This document shows positions 41,166 through 47,031 of a stretch of 47,031 nucleotides of DNA, in pieces. Position 1 is the first letter of the stretch. Every line of letters starts with the position of its first letter. A program made the translations under genes and the position numbers. The notes beneath the pieces are model-generated. The model ran no database searches. It was not told the origin of the DNA and saw only the letters and a program-made list of their open reading frames with translations. Source of the DNA: Bacteroidales bacterium (GTDB taxonomy: Bacteria > Bacteroidota > Bacteroidia > Bacteroidales > P3); contig JAILAT010000060.1 in the NCBI GenBank assembly GCA_024681475.1, forward strand, positions 1-47,031. The letters are read 5' to 3'.

Positions 41166-41588
41166 ATGAAACTGAGACTGACGAAACATTTTGAGTTCCA
41201 GATGGCTCATGCCCTTACGGGCTACGATGGGAAATGCCAGAACATCCACGGTCACAACTACAAACTCCTTGTGACCGTGGAGGGCACCCCCATTGCCGAC
41301 AGCCACTCGGCCAAACAGGGCATGGTGATGGATTTCGGCACCCTGAAAGAGCTCGTGGAAGAGGTGATTATCAACAAGGTAGACCATGCCTTGGTGGTCA
41401 ACAAGCACTCCACCTTCGCCACGCTGAAAGACACCAAGCTGCTGACAGTGCCCTTCCAGCCCACCAGCGAGAACCTGCTGCTATGGTTCGCCGAGATGCT
41501 CGGCGACCATCTGCAAGGCGACGTGCATCTTCATGCCCTGCGGCTTTACGAGACCGACAGCTCGTGTGCCGAACTCATTTGCGACTGA
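41166..41588 (+). CDS. queD: 6-carboxy-tetrahydropterin synthase (queuosine biosynthesis)
   Basis: 140 residues, the PTPS/QueD family. Zinc ligands are His15 (FEFQMAHAL), His28 and His30 (NIHGHNY), with catalytic Cys24 (GKCQNIHGH). The KVDHALVV stretch and the C-terminal LRLYETDSSCAEL complete the pattern. It converts 7,8-dihydroneopterin triphosphate to 6-carboxytetrahydropterin in the queuosine/7-deazaguanine pathway. It is the last gene before the terminator at 41608, and other que genes are not in the window. 6-pyruvoyl-tetrahydropterin synthase is the alternative, but the bacterial context favours QueD. Confidence 0.92.
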   Translation: MKLRLTKHFEFQMAHALTGYDGKCQNIHGHNYKLLVTVEGTPIADSHSAKQGMVMDFGTLKELVEEVIINKVDHALVVNKHSTFATLKDTKLLTVPFQPTSENLLLWFAEMLGDHLQGDVHLHALRLYETDSSCAELICD

Positions 41589-41607
41589 AGAAAAAACATT
41601 GTATTAC

Positions 41608-41640
41608 AGCCGGCGGAGGAAGTCACTTCGCCGGCTTTCC
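41608..41640 (+). terminator. Terminator after queD
   Basis: The perfect 8-bp stem AGCCGGCG/CGCCGGCT with a 13-nt loop is followed by TTTCCC, 20 nt past the stop codon. Confidence 0.85.
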
Positions 41641-41807
41641 CATACCCCAAAGCGAGTTTTTTTATTTTTATTCAAATAAAATACACGCCAATGAAAAAAA
41701 ATGTGTATTTTAGCAATTTGAATATAGTGCATACATGCCGCCCAAAAAGCAGCATAATGCACTGATTGTGATATAATTATAATAAGAATAAAAATAAAAT
41801 AAGATAT

Positions 41808-44483
41808 ATGAAAACCTTCAAAAAAAGTTTTTTACTGCTTGCAGTTGCACTTTTTTTCGCTGCATCGGCGGTGGCTCAGACCAAAAGTATAGCCCAGAAA
41901 GCCGATGACCTTTTCGCTCAGAAGAGATACATTGAGGCTCTCAACAAATACGAAGAAGCCTACAACAAAATCTCTTCCAACAAGGTGGAGAAAAACCGTT
42001 GTTACTTCCAGATGGGCGAGTGCTACCGAATGTTGAACAATTTTCCGAAGGCAGAGCGCGTATACAAACGCCTGATAAACCAGAAATACTATACCACAGA
42101 GCCGAAGCTGTATCTGTACATGGCCGAGATGTACCGCTTCGAGAACAAGTTTGACGAGGCCGACGAGTTCTACGACAAATACTTGGAGCTGCAGCCCGAC
42201 GACAAATATGCGCAGCAGCGTAAAGCCTCCATCATCTATGTCAACCAGCTGTTCATGAACCGTACACGCCACGTCATCAAGCGTCTCGACGACTGGTCGT
42301 CGGAATACAACGACTGGGCGCCGCGCTTCATGGGCGACGATACGTCGAAGCTGGTGTTCACCTCGTCGCGCTTCACCGACGGCGACAAGAGCCACGACGC
42401 CACGACAGGCCAGGCATTCTCAGACTTCTTCTACGTATTCCAGGACCGCCAGAGCAACTGGTCGGACGAGCCAGACCTGTGGGACAAGAGCAAGGTCATC
42501 AACGCCGAATTCACCAACGACGGTGAGATCTGGTTCTCGCCCGATGCCACACGTGTATATTTCTCGCGCTGCGACTCGAAGGAGCATGAGACGCAGAGCT
42601 GCTACATCTACACCTCATCGAAAGGTGGCAACAGTGATGCCAGCGTGCCCGGCAAGGGCAAAAAAGGCAAGGACGACAACGCCGCCATGAACAGCGAATG
42701 GTCGGAGCCCGTGCGTATCACGCTGGGCGACACCATCTACAAATACCTCTACCCCACCCTGACACACGACGAGCTGACGATGTATTTCTCGTCCAACCTC
42801 CCCAACGGCTATGGCGACTTCGACATCTGGATGACGACACGTGCCTCGATTGACGAGCCTTTCGGCAAGCCCATCAACATAGGTTCGACGGTGAACAGCG
42901 CCGGTAACGAGACGTTCCCCGTGCTGCGCAACGACTCGACGATGTATTTCTCCTCCAACGGTCTGCCCGGCGTCGGCGGTCTTGACATTTTCCGCACCGA
43001 GAAACAGGGCCGCAAATGGACCACTCCCGAGAACCTGGGCATCCCCATCAACTCGTCGTATGACGAAATGAGCATCATCTACTACCCTGGCGATCACCAC
43101 TATATGATGGAGCGTGGCTACTTCTCATCGAACCGTCCCTTCGAAGATCCTCACAACAAGAAGACCGACAAGAAAGGTGTGAAGACCATTCCCATCAACG
43201 ACGACCTGTACTACTTCGAGCTGCCGCCACTGCTGTACACCATCGAGGGTACCATCCGCGACGAGAAATCCATGCAGCTGGTGAGCGGTGCCAAGGTGCG
43301 CATTGTGGGTTCCGACGGTGCTGAATTTGAGACCTATACCAACAAACAGGGTTTCTACGGCTTCGACAACACGCAGATCAAGCGCAATGTGGTCTACAAG
43401 ATGTACGTGTCGAAAGTGGACTACTTCACCGTGGAAGGTTCGGAGAGCACCTGCGGCTACAACACCGACAAAGACATTGTCCACGACTTCCGCATCGAGC
43501 CGGTGCCGAAACAGCCTGTCGTGCTGCCCGAAATACGTTACGACCTGGCCAAGTGGGACCTGAAAGAGGAGTTTATGGACTCGCTGATGGACCTCTACCT
43601 GGTGATGGTCAACAACCCCAACATCGTCGTGGAGCTGCGCGCCCACACCGACTGCCGCCCCTTCCTGGGTCTGACCAACGACACGCTGTCGCAACGCCGT
43701 GCCCAGTCGGTGGTGGACTACCTCATCTCCAGAGGTATCGAAGAGGAGCGCCTCGTAGCCAAAGGTTATGCTGAGCGTGTGCCGCGCACGCTGGACCGCA
43801 ACATGACCGTCCGCGTCAACGGCGTGCCCTACTCCTTCTCGGAAGGCACCACGCTGGAGTGCGACTTCATCAACCACATCACCGACAAAAACCGCCAGGA
43901 GGCAGCACACCAGCTCAACCGTCGTCTGGAGTTCCTCATCCTGCGCACCGACTACGTCTCCAAGAAACTCATCAACAGTTTGGCATCGGAGACCCCGACG
44001 GTGAAGCGCACCGAGGACGGCAAGATTATCGACCTGGTGACCACCGAAGTGGTGGAGAGCAACTACAAGCCCGCCATCATCCACGACGAAGGCACCATCA
44101 ACGCCACGATGATATCGTCGGCCAAGGGCGAGATTTCGTGTATCGTCAACGGTTCACAGATGCCTATGCTCATCGATGAGCGCTATGCCGAACCCATCGC
44201 CATCTCCTGGGAGGAGGCCATGAACTTCCTCTATCAGCGTCGCATCAACAAGGAAGACTTCCCCGACCGCGACAACGCTTTCGACTCCGAGGGCAACATC
44301 CTCGACAAAGCCACTGTCATCTTCAAGGAGATGCAGATAGGCCAGAAGCATCTGCGCAATGTCGAGGTGGTGGTGGTGAAAGGTGTTGACTACAAGTTCA
44401 TCATCAACCGCGAGGGTCTGAGCCGTTTCGGCGTGTACCACTTCGACAAGCAGCGTGGCAAACTCACCTTCGAGGATGAATAA
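41808..44483 (+). CDS. porE: PorE-like type IX secretion component (TPR-PD40-CRD-OmpA) with extra C-terminal domain
   Basis: 891 residues. A signal peptide covers about 1-23, and TPRs cover about 28-150 (ADDLFAQKRYIEALNKYEEAY...). PD40/WD-like propeller repeats follow at about 160-420 (WAPRFMGDDTSKLVFTSSRF, IWFSPDATRVYFSRC, ETFPVLRNDSTMYFSSNG), then a carboxypeptidase regulatory-like domain (YTIEGTIRDEKSMQLVSGAKV). OmpA_C (about 565-720: VVELRAHTDCRP, LSQRRAQSVVDYLISRG) binds peptidoglycan and anchors the T9SS to the wall. The final 170 residues are not part of the PorE architecture I know and resemble a degenerate retropepsin fold. The two T9SS cargo proteins in this window need such a system. 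Only a weak promoter-like TATTTTAG is seen at 41705-41712. miaA overlaps its end. Confidence 0.82.
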   Translation: MKTFKKSFLLLAVALFFAASAVAQTKSIAQKADDLFAQKRYIEALNKYEEAYNKISSNKVEKNRCYFQMGECYRMLNNFPKAERVYKRLINQKYYTTEPKLYLYMAEMYRFENKFDEADEFYDKYLELQPDDKYAQQRKASIIYVNQLFMNRTRHVIKRLDDWSSEYNDWAPRFMGDDTSKLVFTSSRFTDGDKSHDATTGQAFSDFFYVFQDRQSNWSDEPDLWDKSKVINAEFTNDGEIWFSPDATRVYFSRCDSKEHETQSCYIYTSSKGGNSDASVPGKGKKGKDDNAAMNSEWSEPVRITLGDTIYKYLYPTLTHDELTMYFSSNLPNGYGDFDIWMTTRASIDEPFGKPINIGSTVNSAGNETFPVLRNDSTMYFSSNGLPGVGGLDIFRTEKQGRKWTTPENLGIPINSSYDEMSIIYYPGDHHYMMERGYFSSNRPFEDPHNKKTDKKGVKTIPINDDLYYFELPPLLYTIEGTIRDEKSMQLVSGAKVRIVGSDGAEFETYTNKQGFYGFDNTQIKRNVVYKMYVSKVDYFTVEGSESTCGYNTDKDIVHDFRIEPVPKQPVVLPEIRYDLAKWDLKEEFMDSLMDLYLVMVNNPNIVVELRAHTDCRPFLGLTNDTLSQRRAQSVVDYLISRGIEEERLVAKGYAERVPRTLDRNMTVRVNGVPYSFSEGTTLECDFINHITDKNRQEAAHQLNRRLEFLILRTDYVSKKLINSLASETPTVKRTEDGKIIDLVTTEVVESNYKPAIIHDEGTINATMISSAKGEISCIVNGSQMPMLIDERYAEPIAISWEEAMNFLYQRRINKEDFPDRDNAFDSEGNILDKATVIFKEMQIGQKHLRNVEVVVVKGVDYKFIINREGLSRFGVYHFDKQRGKLTFEDE

Positions 44484-45426
44484 CCAAGGCAGGGAAAACC
44501 CTGTATTGCTGACCATATTGGGTCCCACCGCCTGCGGCAAAACGTCGCTGGCTGTGGCAGTGGCCCAGCAACGGAATGGAGAAATCATCAGCGCCGACTC
44601 GCGGCAGGTGTTCCGCGGCATGGACATCGGCACGGGCAAAGACCTGTCGGAATACGATGTTCCGACCGCCACCGGCGCGATACACCACATACCCTATCAT
44701 CTTATCGATATCTGCGATGCCGGCGAGGAATATAACGTCTACAAGTTCCAGAACGCCTTCATCGAAGCTTTCAACGGCATCGTGGAACGTGGGCGGCAAC
44801 CCATCCTCTGTGGCGGCACCGGGCTCTACATCGAGTCCATCGTCCGCGCCTACCAATTGCCCGACGCCCCTGTAGACCAACATTTCCGTCAAAAGCAGGA
44901 GACCTTCAGCGACGAGCAGCTCACCGAGCGTCTGGCTTCACTGGTGCAGCTCCACAACCACACCGACACAGAAGACCGCGGACGGCTGCTGCGCGCCCTG
45001 GAGATACAGGACTTCAAGCAGCGCAACCCCGAAGCCTACACCCATCTGCCCGCCATGCGCCATGTCGTGGTGGGAGTCAGTTTCCCACGCGAAGTGGTCA
45101 TCGAACGCATCGGCATCCGCCTGCGCCAACGCCTTGAGCAAGGCATGGTCGACGAAGTGCAGCGCCTGCTCGACCAGGGCGTACCGCCCGAGCGGCTGCT
45201 GCGCTACGGACTGGAATACAAGCAGATAACCCGTTATTTGAAAGGCGAGATAGACTATGAGAAGATGTACACCGACCTTTACACAGACATCCGCCGCTTT
45301 GCCAAAAGACAGATGACCTGGTTCCGCCGCATGGAGCGCAACGGCGTAGACATCCACTGGATCGACGGACAGCAGGAGCTATCACAAAAAGTGGAGGAAA
45401 TCACAGCTCTGCTGGACTGCAAATAA
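44476..45426 (+). CDS. miaA: tRNA dimethylallyltransferase
   Basis: 316 residues from MNNQGRENPVLLTILGPTACGKTS. The start overlaps the porE stop as ATGAATAA, so translation is coupled; an ATG 21 nt earlier also exists. Motifs are the P-loop GPTACGKTS, DSRQVFRGMDIGTGKD, GGTGLYIESI and a C-terminal YKQITRYLKGE...FAKRQMTWFRRM. It adds a dimethylallyl group to A37 of tRNAs reading UNN codons, the same position-37 neighbourhood that TrmD treats in other tRNAs. Confidence 0.95.
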   Translation: MNNQGRENPVLLTILGPTACGKTSLAVAVAQQRNGEIISADSRQVFRGMDIGTGKDLSEYDVPTATGAIHHIPYHLIDICDAGEEYNVYKFQNAFIEAFNGIVERGRQPILCGGTGLYIESIVRAYQLPDAPVDQHFRQKQETFSDEQLTERLASLVQLHNHTDTEDRGRLLRALEIQDFKQRNPEAYTHLPAMRHVVVGVSFPREVVIERIGIRLRQRLEQGMVDEVQRLLDQGVPPERLLRYGLEYKQITRYLKGEIDYEKMYTDLYTDIRRFAKRQMTWFRRMERNGVDIHWIDGQQELSQKVEEITALLDCK

Positions 45427-45442
45427 TACGTACTTGCTGTTT

Positions 45443-45554
45443 TCATTGAGAGCGAGTCTCCCCGAGACGCATATTGTTCCTATCTAGCCGCCCCACACTG
45501 CGTTCCTGGCGTGGGGCTAATGAGAGTCAGCCTCTCCGAGGCTATTAATAGAAG
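45443..45554 (+). repeat. Dispersed multi-hairpin intergenic repeat, copy C
   Basis: Three hairpin blocks follow in order: GTCTCCCCGAGAC, CCCCACACTGCGTTCCTGG/CGTGGGG and AGCCTCTCCGAGGCT. Long stretches equal copy A, for example ATTGTTCCTATC and GCGTTCCTG. It lies right after miaA and before the hydG terminator. Confidence 0.8.
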
Positions 45555-45563
45555 CCAAGAAAA

Positions 45564-45593
45564 CCCCAGGGGCTGCCATGGCAGCCCCTGGGG
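45564..45593 (-). terminator. Terminator of hydG
   Basis: A perfect 30-nt palindrome at 45564-45593 begins CCCCAGGGGCTGCC and is centred on CCATGG. On its minus-strand 3' side TTTTC follows, 30 nt past the hydG stop. A plus-strand role for miaA or the repeat is also possible. Confidence 0.85.
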
Positions 45594-45623
45594 TAGGAAT
45601 TTGTTACAGAAACACTTCCGGGA

Positions 45624-47015
45624 TTAGAAGTACAGGTCGCGTTCGCCTTCGCCAATCTTGCAGAGGTTGCCTTCCACGCGGCGTTTGAGCTCCTCTTTGG
45701 AGAAGGTCTCGGTGAGCTGTTTGAGAAGAGCGAGACCTTTTGCCTTGGTCTCGGGGCTGGCATAGTCCTCGAGATACTCGCGGAATGTGAACATGGCGTT
45801 GGGTTTGCAGTATTCCTTGATGAGGCCAGGTTTGGCAAGATCCATGAAATCGGCGCCGACGCGGCCTTTGCGATAGCAGCCCGTACAGAAGCTGGGGATG
45901 TAGCCGCCATCAATCATCATACTGATGACCTCGTCGAGTGAGCGATGGTCGCCGAGGGTGAACTGGGCGCCGGCTTTCTCGTTCTCGTAACCACCAGGGT
46001 TGGTCTCGCTGGCAGCGGAGATCTGGCTGACACCGTATTTCACCAGCTGGTCGCGCATCTCAGGACGCTCACGTGTGGAGATGATGATGCCGGTGTAAGG
46101 CATAGCGATGCGGATGATGGCGATAATCTTCATGAAATCCTTGTCGCACACAGGATGGGGAATGTTCTCGGGGAGGCTGAAGGGGGTGCCTTCGGCAGGC
46201 TCGATGCGGGGGAAGCTGACAGTGTGGGGGCCGCAGCCGTAGTCCTCTTCAAGGTGGCGGGCATGCTCCATAATGGCCAGTATTTCAAAGCGATAGTCCA
46301 CCAGTCCGAAGAGTACGCCGAGGCCCACGTCGTCGATGCCGCCTTCCATGGCGCGATCCATGCAGGTGAGGCGATAGAGGTAGTCGCCCTTGGGCGTTCC
46401 GGCGGGATGGAATTTGGCGTATTCCACGGGGTCGTAGGTCTCCTGGAAGCAGACGTATGTACCGATCTTCTCGGCCTTGAGCTTGGCAAAATCCTCGACG
46501 CTCATGGGTGCCAGCTCCACATTGATGCGGCGAATGCTGCTGCCCTTCTCGTCGCGTGCGGCGTAGGTGCGGCGGATGGCCTCAACCATGTAGTTGGCGT
46601 CGTTGCGGGGACTCTCGCCGCAGATGAGGAGGGCACGCTTGTGGCCCATGCGGAGCAGCTGCACGGTCTCCTGCTCAATCTCGTCCATGGTGAGCACCTT
46701 GCGGACAAGACCCTTGTTGTCGCGACGGAATCCGCAGTACACACAGTTGTTCACGCAGGCGTTGCCCGTGTAGATGGGGGCAAAGAGCACGAGGCGCTTG
46801 CCGTAGATTTCCTCTTTGCAGTAATGGGCGGTGTCGAGGATTTTGGCTATGTCGGCCTCGCTCTCCACACAGAGCAGTTTGGCCACGTCTTCGAGGCTCA
46901 GGCCTTTCAGTTTGCGGGCTTTGTTGAGGATATCGTTCAGTTCGGACTCGGTGGGGGCGTTGTTGTCCAGCATCGAGTACAATTTGTCGCGGTCTATGAA
47001 ATTTTGGTTTCTCAT
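45624..47015 (-). CDS. hydG: [FeFe]-hydrogenase H-cluster radical SAM maturase HydG
   Basis: 463 residues. The radical SAM cluster cysteines are Cys87, Cys91 and Cys94 (ACVNNCVYCGF). A C-terminal CX2CX22C set (Cys377, Cys380, Cys403, in CTGCYRKGR...KEYC) binds the auxiliary cluster and separates HydG from the tyrosine lyase ThiH. It cleaves tyrosine to supply CO and cyanide ligands for the H-cluster of [FeFe]-hydrogenases. The full-length frame starts MRNQNFIDRDKLYSML at 47015, and only 16 nt remain upstream, so its promoter, hydE, hydF and the hydrogenase itself are not visible. Confidence 0.94.
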   Translation of the reverse strand: MRNQNFIDRDKLYSMLDNNAPTESELNDILNKARKLKGLSLEDVAKLLCVESEADIAKILDTAHYCKEEIYGKRLVLFAPIYTGNACVNNCVYCGFRRDNKGLVRKVLTMDEIEQETVQLLRMGHKRALLICGESPRNDANYMVEAIRRTYAARDEKGSSIRRINVELAPMSVEDFAKLKAEKIGTYVCFQETYDPVEYAKFHPAGTPKGDYLYRLTCMDRAMEGGIDDVGLGVLFGLVDYRFEILAIMEHARHLEEDYGCGPHTVSFPRIEPAEGTPFSLPENIPHPVCDKDFMKIIAIIRIAMPYTGIIISTRERPEMRDQLVKYGVSQISAASETNPGGYENEKAGAQFTLGDHRSLDEVISMMIDGGYIPSFCTGCYRKGRVGADFMDLAKPGLIKEYCKPNAMFTFREYLEDYASPETKAKGLALLKQLTETFSKEELKRRVEGNLCKIGEGERDLYF

Positions 47016-47031
47016 ATTTTTTAGGATTAAG

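Noticed and set aside
1..47031. CRISPR array, rRNA genes, prophage structural genes
   Set aside because: No regularly spaced direct repeats of CRISPR type, no rRNA-like sequence and no phage morphogenesis genes were seen.

Overview
The window looks like a chromosomal segment of an anaerobic member of the Bacteroidales (Bacteroidota). Three things point there. The -7 promoter consensus TAnnTTTG sits upstream of at least ten genes, sometimes with a -33 TTTG. Type IX secretion (T9SS) cargo domains occur on two proteins and a PorE-like T9SS component is present. The rest of the content also fits: a SDR-type threonine dehydrogenase, a class II NrdJ reductase, AgcS, and HydG for [FeFe]-hydrogenase maturation. 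I do not assign a genus.

Layout. 1-10.6 kb, mostly minus strand: tdh (cut by the window edge), a Sel1-repeat membrane protein whose end has been overwritten by an insertion-sequence terminus, a large T9SS-exported C10 cysteine protease, two small membrane proteins, lepA and an Na+/alanine symporter. 10.6-14.3 kb, plus strand: a lipoprotein, then an M23/LysM peptidase-trmD-clpP unit. 14.3-19.5 kb: a unit encoding an outer-membrane-like protein, an unusual exported protein with a DnaJ-type zinc finger, and a large UbiA-family membrane protein. It is followed by a 5'-truncated ISL3 transposase fused to a second, partial clpP. 19.5-27.8 kb: two secreted or lipoprotein genes, a class III sirtuin, an S41 protease, nrdJ and a membrane metallophosphoesterase.

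27.9-35.4 kb: tRNA-Ala(GGC), then an all-minus accessory block that appears more AT-rich. It holds a WYL regulator, a RhuM-Fic fusion, a W-repeat protein, two proteins resembling the uracil-DNA-glycosylase superfamily around a phospholipase-D nuclease, a frameshifted SprT-like metalloprotease and an AAA+ ATPase. This block is the best candidate for an undescribed, possibly defence or DNA-repair related, system. 35.6-45.4 kb: a housekeeping unit mrdA-rodA-clpX-nitroreductase-queD, then porE-miaA. 45.4-47.0 kb: hydG.

Three intergenic copies (about 19.6, 35.7 and 45.5 kb) of a roughly 110-bp element built from successive hairpins are the most distinctive non-coding signal. Two ISL3 remnants share the same terminal sequence, so a full element probably exists or existed elsewhere in the genome.

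All calls come from reading the sequence and translations. No database search was run, so names of weakly conserved families are tentative.
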